The notes beneath the pieces were generated by a model that saw only the letters and a program-made list of their open reading frames with translations, was not told the origin of the DNA and did not search any database. A DNA stretch of 64,000 nt from contig PGZL01000005.1 of the NCBI GenBank assembly GCA_002840095.1, forward strand, positions 186,001 to 250,000. Reading direction: 5' to 3'. Positions within the stretch are counted from its first letter, which is position 1; each line of letters starts with the position of its first letter. Made by a program: the position numbers and the translations under genes. The DNA is from Gammaproteobacteria bacterium HGW-Gammaproteobacteria-1 (GTDB lineage Bacteria > Pseudomonadota > Gammaproteobacteria > Thiohalomonadales > Thiohalomonadaceae). Positions 47,050 to 55,712 of the stretch are shown here, piece after piece.

Positions 47050-47355
47050 ATGCAGCCGATGAAATTCTTTATCGATACCCATGATCAGTCCAGGCAGACC
47101 TTTCCCGCCGGACTCACCCCCGAACAGTTCGAAGGCTTTTTCGCGCAGTACGAACAGGCCTGCTACGCCGAAGGCGTGGTGCCGCTGCGGGTGCATGTAG
47201 GCTATGGCGACGGCCGCGCCTTTTGCTTCACCATGGCCCCGGACGCCGAGGCGGTGCGCCGCGCCCACGCCCGCGTCGGACTGCCCTTCGACGACATCAC
47301 CGAGGTGAGCACCGCCACCCCGGGCGATACCTTCTTCCGCCGCGCCGCCGCGTAA
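47050..47355 (+). CDS. DUF4242 family protein
   Basis: 101 aa; AGGAG before the ATG. The pattern MKFFIDTHDQSRQTFPAGLTPEQFEGFFAQYEQACYAEGVVPLRVHVGYGDGRAFC, with paired His and a C-terminal HARVGLPFDDITEV, matches small DUF4242 ferredoxin-like proteins; one actinobacterial relative binds nickel. A metal-binding role is therefore possible. It stands alone, 52 bp upstream of the di-haem peroxidase gene. Confidence 0.75.
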   Translation: MQPMKFFIDTHDQSRQTFPAGLTPEQFEGFFAQYEQACYAEGVVPLRVHVGYGDGRAFCFTMAPDAEAVRRAHARVGLPFDDITEVSTATPGDTFFRRAAA

Positions 47356-47407
47356 GGAACGGCCGCCGCGTCCCGCGCTGGGCAGACGGGACGCGGCGCC
47401 ATACGTC

Positions 47408-48754
47408 ATGAACGCGGATATCCTCAATCTGATGGTGTTCGGCCTGGCCGCACTGACCGTGGCGGTGACGGGGCTGCTCACCATGGTGCAACTGGAACTG
47501 GGCCCCTTGAGCCGCCTCGGCGGCCATCGGCGCTGGCTGCTGGCGGCGGCACTGGGCTCCGGCGTACTGGCCTTCGCCCTCAAACTCCTGATCATCGTCG
47601 CCGTCGCCAATTTTCCCCAATTCGTCATCGACCCCTTCATCGAAAAAGTGGCCCTGCCGTTGCAGCCGACGGCGACGACGCCTCCGCCCGGCCCGCCGCG
47701 CTACCGTTGGATGGCCTTGCCCGAGTCCTCTGCCGTGGCCAATTCTCCGCCACGGGCGCCGCTGCGCTATAGCTGGCAGGCTCTGCCGGCACAGGCACCC
47801 GCTCCGGCACACAACCCCACCACGGCGGCGAAAGCGGCGCTGGGCGAGCGCCTGTTCTTCGATGCCGATCTGTCGCGCGACGGCACGGTGTCGTGCGCCT
47901 CCTGTCACGATCTGTACGCCAAGGCCGGCGCCGATGCCAGGCCGGGCGCGTCGGGCATCGACGGCCAGGTCGGAACCCGCAACGCGCCGACGGTATGGAA
48001 CGCCGCGTTTCAGTCGCGGCTGTTCTGGGACGGGCGCGCCGCATCGCTGGAACAACAGGCCGTGGGCCCCTTGCTCAACCCGCTGGAAATGGGTATGCCA
48101 TCGGCAGCGGCGGTGGAGGCGAGGGTACGAGGCAAACCGGACTATGTGGCGGCCTTTGCGCTGAGCTTCGGCGCGAGTGCGCCTATCACCCTCGCCCGCA
48201 TCGCCGAGGCCATCGCCGCCTATGAACGGACGCTGATCACACCGGACACGCCATACGACCGTTTCGTGCGCGGCGACCTGGCGGCACTGGCGCCCGCGCA
48301 GCTGCGCGGCATGGCACTGTTTCAGTCCACGGGCTGCATCCATTGCCACTTCGGCCCCAACTTCAGCGCCGCCAGCGTATTCGACGACCGCGTTCCGCTG
48401 CGTGCCTTTCCGGTCGGCGCCACGCCGTATGTGCAGCGCTATGATCTCGTCGGCGACACCGGCGCCGCCCCCGCCGGTAACGACCGCGGCGTCTGGCGCG
48501 TGCCGTCGCTACGCAACGTGGCGCTGACCGGTCCCTGGCTGCACAACGGCGCGGTGAGTGAACTGGCTGAGGTGGTGCGCATCATGGCCGGTGCGCAGCT
48601 GGGACGCTCGGGTCGCCATCTGGTGTGGTCCGGCCGGGACCGCAGCCTCAGCACACTGGAGCAGGCGGCGCTGTCCGAGCAGGAAGTGAGCGACATCGTC
48701 GCCTTTCTGCAGGCACTCAGCAGCGACCGGCTGACCCGGACTGCCGGGCGTTGA
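47408..48754 (+). CDS. Di-haem cytochrome c peroxidase-family protein, membrane-anchored
   Basis: 448 aa. An N-terminal TM anchor and a second helix (residues about 5-30 and 45-65) are followed by a Pro/Ala-rich linker with two similar RYxWxALP segments. The catalytic part has two c-haem sites, CASCH (from about residue 163) and CIHCH (about 310), with the family sequences LGERLFFDADLSRDGTVSCASCHD, NAPTVWNAAFQSRLFWDGRAASLEQQA and PSLRNVALTGPWLHNGAVSEL. It reduces hydrogen peroxide with electrons from cytochrome c, or is a MauG-type oxidase. A Crp/Fnr gene follows at 46 bp. Confidence 0.9.
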   Translation: MNADILNLMVFGLAALTVAVTGLLTMVQLELGPLSRLGGHRRWLLAAALGSGVLAFALKLLIIVAVANFPQFVIDPFIEKVALPLQPTATTPPPGPPRYRWMALPESSAVANSPPRAPLRYSWQALPAQAPAPAHNPTTAAKAALGERLFFDADLSRDGTVSCASCHDLYAKAGADARPGASGIDGQVGTRNAPTVWNAAFQSRLFWDGRAASLEQQAVGPLLNPLEMGMPSAAAVEARVRGKPDYVAAFALSFGASAPITLARIAEAIAAYERTLITPDTPYDRFVRGDLAALAPAQLRGMALFQSTGCIHCHFGPNFSAASVFDDRVPLRAFPVGATPYVQRYDLVGDTGAAPAGNDRGVWRVPSLRNVALTGPWLHNGAVSELAEVVRIMAGAQLGRSGRHLVWSGRDRSLSTLEQAALSEQEVSDIVAFLQALSSDRLTRTAGR

Positions 48755-48799
48755 ACCGCTTTGCCGCCCTGGGAGGGGGAGGCATAATGCCGCATCGGC

Positions 48800-49489
48800 A
48801 TGGATGGGGAGACACACGTGGGCGCAAGGGCGGATGCATTGCACACCTTTCTGGATCTCAGCGCGGAAGGTATACGACTCATCGACGGCGGCGTGCAGCA
48901 CCTGGTCCTGCCGCGACCGGCGACGGTGATACACAAGGGGCAACAGGTTTCCGGCGCCTACCTGGTAACCCGCGGCCAACTGCGCGTGTTTACCTATACC
49001 CCGCAGGGTACGGAAGCGACGCTCTACTTCCTGCGTCCGGGCGAAACCTGCGTGCTGGCGCTCAACTGCCTGTTCAACGATCTGCGCTATCCCGCCTGGG
49101 TCGAAACCGCGCCGGGAACCGAGGTGGCGGTGATTCCAGGTCCGCTCTATCGCCGCCTGTTCGAAAGTGAAGCCGCCGTACAGAACCTCACCGTCCAGGC
49201 CTTGTCCGGACTGGTGTTTCGCCTGATGGGCGAACTGGAGCAGCTGCACGCCTGCACCCTCGATCAGCGCCTGGCAAACTTCATCCTCAGCAATGCCACG
49301 GAGGAGGGTGTGCTGCAGATGACGCAACAGACTCTGGCCGGACATCTCGGCACCTCGCGCGAAGTCATCGCCCGGCTGATGCAGGGCTTCACGGCCCAAG
49401 GCCTGGTGAAAACGCAGCGCGGCACCATCGCCATCGTGGACTCCGCCCAACTGTCCGAACGGGCCAAACCTGCAGCTACACTGAGCTGA
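48800..49489 (+). CDS. Crp/Fnr family transcriptional regulator without an FNR iron-sulfur cluster
   Basis: 229 aa. Cyclic-nucleotide-type beta-barrel (VIHKGQQVSGAYLVTRGQLRVFTYTPQGTEATLYFLRPGE), long helix (LFRLMGELEQ type) and C-terminal HTH (MTQQTLAGHLGTSREVIARLMQGF with the SR-recognition pattern). The N-terminal four-Cys cluster of FNR is missing; Cys residues occur in GETCVLALNCLF and LHACTLD, so redox or NO sensing is possible. The neighbouring peroxidase and GST genes suggest an oxidative stress function. ATG 48800 is the best start seen. Confidence 0.9.
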   Translation: MDGETHVGARADALHTFLDLSAEGIRLIDGGVQHLVLPRPATVIHKGQQVSGAYLVTRGQLRVFTYTPQGTEATLYFLRPGETCVLALNCLFNDLRYPAWVETAPGTEVAVIPGPLYRRLFESEAAVQNLTVQALSGLVFRLMGELEQLHACTLDQRLANFILSNATEEGVLQMTQQTLAGHLGTSREVIARLMQGFTAQGLVKTQRGTIAIVDSAQLSERAKPAATLS

Positions 49490-49533
49490 GCGGACAGTAT
49501 CCCGGCCATCCGCCCAGAACCAGGGAGTTTCCC

Positions 49534-50139
49534 TTGCAACTCTTTCATTCCCCGACATCACCTTTCGTACGCAAGGTGCTGGTGACCGCCCATGAAACCG
49601 GGCTGGCCGCGCGCATCGAACTGCTGCCCGCCAATCCCTGGGAACAGCCGCCGGCACTGACCGCCATCAATCCCCTGAGCAAGGTACCGGCGCTGCTCAC
49701 CGACGACGGAACCATCCTCTACGATTCGCCGGTCATCTGCGAATACCTCGACAGCCTGCATGGCGGCGCCAGGCTGGTGCCGGAAAGCGGTGCGCAGCGA
49801 TGGCAGGTGTTGCGTGTCCAGGCGCTGGCCGACGGCATTCTGGATGCGGCGGTGTTGCGGCGCCTGGAACTGCTCCGCCCCACTCATCTCCAATCCCCGG
49901 ACTGGCTCGCCTTGCAGGCCGCGACCATCGGGCGCGGGCTCGACGCCCTGGAACACGAGGCGGTGGAGTGGGGCGGCGAAACAGACCTGGGCAGGATCAC
50001 GGCGGCCTGCGCCCTGGGCTACCTGGATTTCCGGTTTGGCGATGAACAATGGCGCACAACCCGCGAGAACCTGCACCGCTGGTATGCAGCGTTCCGGCTA
50101 CGGCCTTCCATGACGGCCACAGCGCATCCGGAAGGGTAA
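49534..50139 (+). CDS. Glutathione S-transferase
   Basis: 201 aa from TTG 49534 with AGGGAG upstream, a rare start supported by the family N-terminus MQLFHSPTSPFVRKVLVTAHETGL. The thioredoxin-like N-domain has the Ser-Pro-Phe active-site region and PLSKVPALLTDDGTILYDSPVICEYLDS, the glutathione-binding motif. The C-domain is all-helical. It conjugates or reduces with glutathione; substrate unknown. About 225 bp of intergenic DNA follow. Confidence 0.88.
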   Translation: MQLFHSPTSPFVRKVLVTAHETGLAARIELLPANPWEQPPALTAINPLSKVPALLTDDGTILYDSPVICEYLDSLHGGARLVPESGAQRWQVLRVQALADGILDAAVLRRLELLRPTHLQSPDWLALQAATIGRGLDALEHEAVEWGGETDLGRITAACALGYLDFRFGDEQWRTTRENLHRWYAAFRLRPSMTATAHPEG

Positions 50140-50364
50140 GCCTGGAGCCCCGGCACACACGCCCCAGATACACGGCGCCATTGCACACGCGCTCGCGCGC
50201 AGGCCTTGGATTCGCGATGTGCGCTCCCATGTATGGGGGCATGCCCGGAACCGTGCGGAAGAAAGTCCACACAATTGACAAGGCCATCAGCAGGCAGGTC
50301 AATACCCCATTGGACAATCCTTACAAACGCTGATACTTATCCCTACACAGAATGCAGGGGCGGG

Positions 50365-52035
50365 ATGGCAATGAACATGGCCCGCGGCTCCGGACGAACG
50401 CTTCCAGGAAACGGTGACAGGACGTTAGCAATGCCAACCGATGACCCTCACGATTTCCCCATCGACATGCAATGCAGGCTGTTCGAGCAAGCCGGCGACG
50501 CCATCTTCGTCCTGAGCGAGGCAGGAACGATAATTTCCGCCAACGAAGCGGCCTGCACGTATCTCGGCTACAGCAAGGAAGAACTTATCGGTCTCCTGCC
50601 ACAGGAACTCTGCACCCCGGAATACGCCGGCACCTTCCACGAACGGCTGCGGCGCGTCAAAGCGGAAGGGCAGTGCACGTTTGAAATGGTTCATCGCCAT
50701 CGCAATGGCAGCGAAATTCCGGTGGAAATCCATTCCCGCCTGGTCCAGCAAGGCAACGCCAGCGTTATCCTGAGCATCTGCCGGGACATCACCGCACGCA
50801 AGCGGATCGAAATCGAATACCGCTCGATCATCCAGGCCGCCGGTGACGGTTACTGGGCCGTACGCACCGACGACGCGCGGATCATCGACGTCAACGAAAA
50901 ATTCTGCCGGATGGTGGGCTATTCCCGCGACGAACTTCTGTCCATGACCATCTCGGATCTGGAGGTGATTGAATCGCGGGAAGATACGGCGACCCACATC
51001 CGCAAGATCATCGAAACCGGGCATGACATCTTCGAAACCAGGCATCGCCACAGAGACGGCCACATCCTCGAGTTTGAAATCAGCGCCAGCTATGCCGATA
51101 CCAACGGCGGCGTCATCTTTGTTTTCACCCGTGACATCAGCGCACGCAAGCAGCAGGAAGCCGAGCTGAAGCTGTCCGCGTTGATCTTCAATGCCAGCAC
51201 CGCTTCGATTATGGCCACCGACGCACACAACCGCATCGTCAGCGTCAACCCGGCGTTCACCCTGACGAGCGGCTATGAGATGCACGAGGTCATCGGCCGG
51301 GATCCACGCATTTTGCAGTCGGGTCGGCAGGGCAAGGAGTTCTACCGGCGCATGTGGCAGGTGCTGAACGAGGAGGGGCATTGGGAAGGGGAGTGGTGGA
51401 ACCGGCGCAAATCCGGCGAGGAGTATGCCGAACAGGTGGCGATGAACGTGGTGCGCAACAGTGACGGCAGCGTATACCGCTACGTGAAGATCGCTTCCGA
51501 CATCACGAAAAAGAAGCATCTGGACGATTTGATCTGGCGCCAGGCCCACTATGACGCCGTCACCAACCTCCCGAACCGGCGCCTGTTCTTTGCCCAGTTG
51601 GAAAGCGAGCTCAGGAAATGCCGGGAGACAGGCCAGTTACTGGCGCTTTATTTCGTCGATCTGGACGGCTTCAAGGAGGTCAACGACACGTTCGGCCACG
51701 ATATCGGCGATCAGTTGCTGGTCGAGGCCGCGCAGCGTATCGCCCGCAGCATCCGCGGCACCGATACGGTGGCGCGTCTCGGCGGTGACGAATTCATCGT
51801 CATGCTGTCCGGCCTGCGGGAACGCACGCGGGTGGAGCCCCTGGGCCGAAAAATCCTCGAGATCCTGGCCCGTCCCTACCGCTTCGGCACCGTGGAGGCC
51901 CGGATTTCAGCCAGCATCGGCATTGCCCTCTATCCCACCGACGGGAAAGACATCGACGAACTGCTCAAAAAGGCCGATCAGGCGATGTATTCCGCCAAGA
52001 ACGGCGGCAAAAACACCCTGAGCTACGCGCTCTGA
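50365..52035 (+). CDS. Multi-PAS GGDEF diguanylate cyclase
   Basis: 556 aa from ATG 50365; ATG 50371 and 50431 are alternatives, and the ORF extends to 50206 without family-like residues. Three PAS/PAC modules can be seen (FEQAGDAIFVLSEAGTIISANEAACTYLGYSKEEL, IIQAAGDGYWAVRTDDARIIDVNEKFCRMVGYSRDEL, IFNASTASIMATDAHNRIVSVNPAFTLTSGYEM), followed by a GGDEF domain with RLGGDEFIVMLSG. There are no TM helices. It would make c-di-GMP in response to small molecules or redox state. Confidence 0.92.
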   Translation: MAMNMARGSGRTLPGNGDRTLAMPTDDPHDFPIDMQCRLFEQAGDAIFVLSEAGTIISANEAACTYLGYSKEELIGLLPQELCTPEYAGTFHERLRRVKAEGQCTFEMVHRHRNGSEIPVEIHSRLVQQGNASVILSICRDITARKRIEIEYRSIIQAAGDGYWAVRTDDARIIDVNEKFCRMVGYSRDELLSMTISDLEVIESREDTATHIRKIIETGHDIFETRHRHRDGHILEFEISASYADTNGGVIFVFTRDISARKQQEAELKLSALIFNASTASIMATDAHNRIVSVNPAFTLTSGYEMHEVIGRDPRILQSGRQGKEFYRRMWQVLNEEGHWEGEWWNRRKSGEEYAEQVAMNVVRNSDGSVYRYVKIASDITKKKHLDDLIWRQAHYDAVTNLPNRRLFFAQLESELRKCRETGQLLALYFVDLDGFKEVNDTFGHDIGDQLLVEAAQRIARSIRGTDTVARLGGDEFIVMLSGLRERTRVEPLGRKILEILARPYRFGTVEARISASIGIALYPTDGKDIDELLKKADQAMYSAKNGGKNTLSYAL

Positions 52036-52154
52036 GGCCCTGGCGGCCCCGGAGCCGCGCCCGGAACGATAGTCATACGCGCTGCACCGTATCGGCGTAT
52101 CCTTGGATACGGCCTTCCGTAATCCACGGGCGGCGTCCACTGGAGCCGTGTTTC

Positions 52155-52559
52155 ATGGAAGGTATCAGTGACATCCGCATCATCGGTCTCGACGAAAACA
52201 GACCGCCCCTGATCCGCAAGGAACCCTACATCGACCTGTATTTCAAACTGTCCCACAAGGCACCCGCGGCATGGTGCAACGAATTCAATAACGTGGCTTC
52301 GAAACAGAAATACGATACGAAAATCGACGATGCCGACGGACTGTATATCCGGACCTGGGTGCGCAGTCCCGACGAAATTGCCGCGCACCTGAAAATCATG
52401 CAGGCGCTGGTGCGGGCGTGTACCGCGAACTATATCGACAAGATCAATGCGGCGCGGCTCAGTGCCGGCGACAAGAATACCGACCTGTCCAAGGAGGGCG
52501 GCGAACAGGGCCGTCTCAACCGCATCGTCGCCGAGCTCGATTTCAGCGACAAGGCCTGA
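52155..52559 (+). CDS. Unrecognised small protein
   Basis: 134 aa; GGAG about 10 nt before the ATG. No family recognised. It has a central segment PAAWCNEFNNVASKQKYDTKIDDADGLYIRTWVRSPDEIAAHLKIMQALV, then a Lys/Asn-rich helix and a polar tail. No signal peptide. It lies between the PAS-GGDEF gene and the YaiI gene on the same strand. Confidence 0.55.
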   Translation: MEGISDIRIIGLDENRPPLIRKEPYIDLYFKLSHKAPAAWCNEFNNVASKQKYDTKIDDADGLYIRTWVRSPDEIAAHLKIMQALVRACTANYIDKINAARLSAGDKNTDLSKEGGEQGRLNRIVAELDFSDKA

Positions 52560-52655
52560 GCACGCACAGCGCAGCGGCACCAACGTCCGCCGCTACCCAG
52601 CGGACGGACATCGTCCCCTGGGGTACAATCGGCGCTTTCGCTTCCGGTTGAAACT

Positions 52656-53102
52656 ATGCACATCTGGGTCGACGCCGATGCCTGTCCGGCGGTCATCAAG
52701 GAGATACTGTTCCGTGCCGCCGAGCGCCGGCAGATTCCCCTGACGCTGGTGGCCAACAAACCTTTGCGTACACCGCCGTCACGGGTCATCCGCTCGGTCC
52801 AGGTGTCCTCCGGCTTCGACGTCGCCGACGACCATATCGTGCAGCAGGCCCAGGCCGGTGATCTGGTCATCACGGCGGACATCCCCCTGGCTGCCGGCGC
52901 CATCGAACGCGGCGCCCACGCGCTCAGCCCACGCGGCGAGCTCTATACGGCAGACAATATCCGCGAACGCCTGACCATGCGCGATTTCATGAGCCAGTTG
53001 CGGGAAAGCGGGATCCAGACCGGCGGGCCGGCTGCCCTGTCCCTCGCGGATCGGCAGGCCTTCGCCAACCAGCTCGATCGGCTGCTGGCGCGGCGCACCT
53101 AG
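52656..53102 (+). CDS. YaiI/YqxD family protein (DUF188)
   Basis: 148 aa. The signature start [25 protein letters not shown] and the pattern [29 protein letters not shown] with [13 protein letters not shown] identify the family. It has a PIN-like fold with conserved acidic residues (VDADACP, TADIPLA), so a nuclease activity is possible, but none is proven. Confidence 0.94.
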   Translation: MHIWVDADACPAVIKEILFRAAERRQIPLTLVANKPLRTPPSRVIRSVQVSSGFDVADDHIVQQAQAGDLVITADIPLAAGAIERGAHALSPRGELYTADNIRERLTMRDFMSQLRESGIQTGGPAALSLADRQAFANQLDRLLARRT

Positions 53103-53288
53103 CCTACCGTTTCACTCCTGGAAGTACTTTCAGGCCCCCTTCAGGACAAGGCGCAGCACGCCCGGACTCAATGCCCAACACCTCCGCCAGGGACCGGCGC
53201 GCGCTCCCGCCCGACACGCGCCGCGTGGCAATATCGGCCGTAAGCCGGTATCCTGAAAGGCAATTATTCCTCACCGTGCATGGAGTAA

Positions 53289-54014
53289 GTGACTTTGGAA
53301 TTCAACGACAAAATTTCCCGTGACGAACAGGCGCTAATCCACTCCATCGTCAATGCCGAAGTCATTTTCCAGCGCCACCAGGCGGCCGCCCGCCGCCATC
53401 CGCCGCTGGTGGCCCTGTCCCGGGACTACGGTTCCGGCGGAGCGGCCGTCGCCCGGCTGCTGTCGGAACGGCTGGGGGTCGAACTGTACGACCGGCAGAT
53501 CCTCGAAAGCGTCGCCCGGGAGTCCCATGTGGACGCGCAGCAAATGTCCCACCTGGACGACAAGGCCGGCATCGACAAGGTCACCTCCTGGATACGCGGC
53601 CTGTTCAGCTCCAGCACGGCCTATCCGGAGTCGTATCGCTACCACCTGGTCAACGTCATCCTCGGTATCTGCCCCAAGGGCGGCGTCATCATGGGGCGGG
53701 GTGCCCACGTCATCCTGGCGACACGGCCGGCATTCCGCCTGCGCATCGTCGGCAGCCTGGAAAGCTGCGCCGAGCGCGTAGCCGACCGTGAGAACATCAC
53801 GCTGGATGCCGCGCGCGAAAAGGTGCGTACCGTGAACACCGAGCGCGATGACTACCTTTGGAATATGTTCAAGCGCCGCCTGGGTGATGCCAGCCTGTTC
53901 GATCTGGTCATCAATACCGACAAGTTCACCGATATGGACAAGGTCGCCGACCTGGTCCTGCTTGCCATGGCACAGTCCGGCCATACCATTGCGCCAGGGG
54001 GTGATGCGCAATGA
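53289..54014 (+). CDS. Cytidylate-kinase-like P-loop protein
   Basis: 241 aa from GTG 53289 with GGAG 3 nt upstream. It has a P-loop-like ALSRDYGSGGAAVARLLSERLGVELYDRQIL followed by nucleotide-kinase features (GVIMGRGAHVIL, RIVGSLESCAERVADRENITLDAAREKVR, DLVINTDKF). This is a family of cytidylate-kinase-like proteins distinct from housekeeping Cmk. The substrate is unknown. The stop overlaps the start of an AtpC-like gene, so the two are translationally coupled. Confidence 0.82.
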   Translation: MTLEFNDKISRDEQALIHSIVNAEVIFQRHQAAARRHPPLVALSRDYGSGGAAVARLLSERLGVELYDRQILESVARESHVDAQQMSHLDDKAGIDKVTSWIRGLFSSSTAYPESYRYHLVNVILGICPKGGVIMGRGAHVILATRPAFRLRIVGSLESCAERVADRENITLDAAREKVRTVNTERDDYLWNMFKRRLGDASLFDLVINTDKFTDMDKVADLVLLAMAQSGHTIAPGGDAQ

Positions 54015-54451
54015 TGCAGAGCCAAAAAACCTTCCTGCTCAACATCGCCAGCCCGGAGCGTTCCATTTATTCCGGCACGGCGCACATGGTGTCGGTACTC
54101 TCGGTCAACGGCGAACTGGGCATCCTGCCGCGCCACTCCCCCCTGCTGGCTGATCTCCTTCCCGGCGAGGTGCGGATACTAACGCCGGACGGAGAGGAAC
54201 AGTTCGTCTATGTTTCCGGCGGCTATATCGAGGTGTTGCCGCATATGGTCACCATCCTGGCCGATACCGCTCTGCGCGGCGAGGACGTCAATGAGGCGGC
54301 GGCACTGGAGGCCAAGAAGCTGGCCGAGAAGACCATCCGCACCAGTCCTCTCTATACCGATCGTGACCAGGCACACATCGAGCTGATCAAGGCGCTGGCG
54401 CAGCTGAAGGCGCTGGAGCATACCCGCCGCATGAAAAAACGCGGCATGTAA
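54011..54451 (+). CDS. Orphan ATP synthase epsilon-subunit-like protein (AtpC-like)
   Basis: 146 aa from ATG 54011, overlapping the kinase-like stop. The N-terminal beta-sandwich reads LNIASPERSIYSGTAHMVSVLSVNGELGILPRHSPLLADLLPGEVRI, the pattern of AtpC, with a helical C-terminus (AAALEAKKLAEKTIRT and IELIKALAQLKALEHTRRMKKR). No other atp gene is near, whereas epsilon is normally the last gene of an atp operon. It could be a second epsilon for the F1 complex or a reused domain paired with the kinase-like protein. Confidence 0.85.
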   Translation: MMQSQKTFLLNIASPERSIYSGTAHMVSVLSVNGELGILPRHSPLLADLLPGEVRILTPDGEEQFVYVSGGYIEVLPHMVTILADTALRGEDVNEAAALEAKKLAEKTIRTSPLYTDRDQAHIELIKALAQLKALEHTRRMKKRGM

Positions 54452-54548
54452 ATCGTCCTGAAGCGGGGTGCAGCCCCCCGTTAACGAAAATGTGCTGCGC
54501 CGAGTTGAATATTCTGGTCATTCAGCCTTACCGGGCGAGGTTGCTACC

Positions 54549-55709
54549 ATGAGCGCGATGGCAATGCAGTATTTTGACCGGGTCGACGCAGCAACAATCG
54601 CTGCGGTGTTGCAGCAATGGCGTGAGGCGTACGCCGCCATGGGCGTGCTAGCGCTCCTGCCGGAGGGAGAGAAGGAGCAGGTCGGGACACTGCAGCGGGT
54701 CTGCACCCAACTGGACGTTCCCCTGGTGGGGGCAGTGTTTCCGGCACTGGTGGAGCAGGGCGTATTTCGCAGCAACGGCGTGTGGCTGTTGCGTTTCGAC
54801 GCCATGCCCTATGCCGCCCTGTACGAAAACGTGCCGACGGACCCAACGTCCCTGACGGCACTGCTCGATACCTTCACCGACGGCATCAAGCCCCACATCA
54901 ACACGCACAAGGACAGCACACTGTTCCTGCTGTTCGATGCCATGGTGCCCAATATCGGGACGATGCTGGACGAACTCTATCTGCGCCTGGCCAACCGTGT
55001 GCACTACATGGGCGCCAATGCCGGCAGCGAAACCTTCCAACCCATGCCCTGTCTTTTCGACGGCACCCGCATCGTCAGCAACGGGGTACTCGCCTTGCTG
55101 CTCAAACCGCATCGCGGCGCGATCCTGGAGCATGGCTACAGCGTACCGCAGCGCATGATTACCGCCACCTCCACCGTCGGCAACCGCATCCAGCAGATCG
55201 ACTGGCGCCCGGCCTTCGAGGTGTACCAGGAGATGGCGCGGGCGCAGTACGGCGTGGAAGTCACGCGCGAGAATTTTTACCAGGTGGCGGTGCATTTTCC
55301 GGTCGGCATCGTGCGGGCCAACGGCGTCATCCTGGTGCGCATCCCGGTGGCGCTGGAGGAGGACGGTTCGCTGTTCTGCGTGGGGGAGGTGGCCCCCAAC
55401 TCGATGCTTACCTTGCTCCAGGCACCGGCGGTTGATTCCGTCCACACCCTGGACACCCTGCTCAGCGGTCTGAACGGTCTCTACGGTGACTTGTCGATGC
55501 GCGATCTGCTGCTGTTCTATTGCGCGGGACGCCGCCTGCACCTGGGCGTCGCCGCCGCCGGTGAGGAATTGAGAGGCCTGGAGCAACGCACGGCCGGCGC
55601 GCGCATCGCCGGTGCCCTGTCCCTGGGGGAAATCGGCAGCACGACCCAGTGGGGCTACCCCCTGTTTCACAATGCAACCCTGGTGGCCAGCGTCTGGGGT
55701 GAGAACTGA
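54549..55709 (+). CDS. FIST-domain sensory protein
   Basis: 386 aa from ATG 54549 with AGG 8 nt upstream; an earlier in-frame GTG (54468) is less likely. The FIST N-domain and C-terminal FIST_C region are recognisable by YFDRVDAATIAAVLQQWREAY, STLFLLFDAMVPN, NRVHYMGANAGSETFQPMPCLFDGT and NPVGIVRANGVI-type segments. FIST domains are thought to bind small ligands, possibly amino acids, and to feed two-component or c-di-GMP output. The next gene, an HD-GYP protein, begins 3 nt downstream. Confidence 0.8.
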   Translation: MSAMAMQYFDRVDAATIAAVLQQWREAYAAMGVLALLPEGEKEQVGTLQRVCTQLDVPLVGAVFPALVEQGVFRSNGVWLLRFDAMPYAALYENVPTDPTSLTALLDTFTDGIKPHINTHKDSTLFLLFDAMVPNIGTMLDELYLRLANRVHYMGANAGSETFQPMPCLFDGTRIVSNGVLALLLKPHRGAILEHGYSVPQRMITATSTVGNRIQQIDWRPAFEVYQEMARAQYGVEVTRENFYQVAVHFPVGIVRANGVILVRIPVALEEDGSLFCVGEVAPNSMLTLLQAPAVDSVHTLDTLLSGLNGLYGDLSMRDLLLFYCAGRRLHLGVAAAGEELRGLEQRTAGARIAGALSLGEIGSTTQWGYPLFHNATLVASVWGEN

Positions 55710-55712
55710 GCA

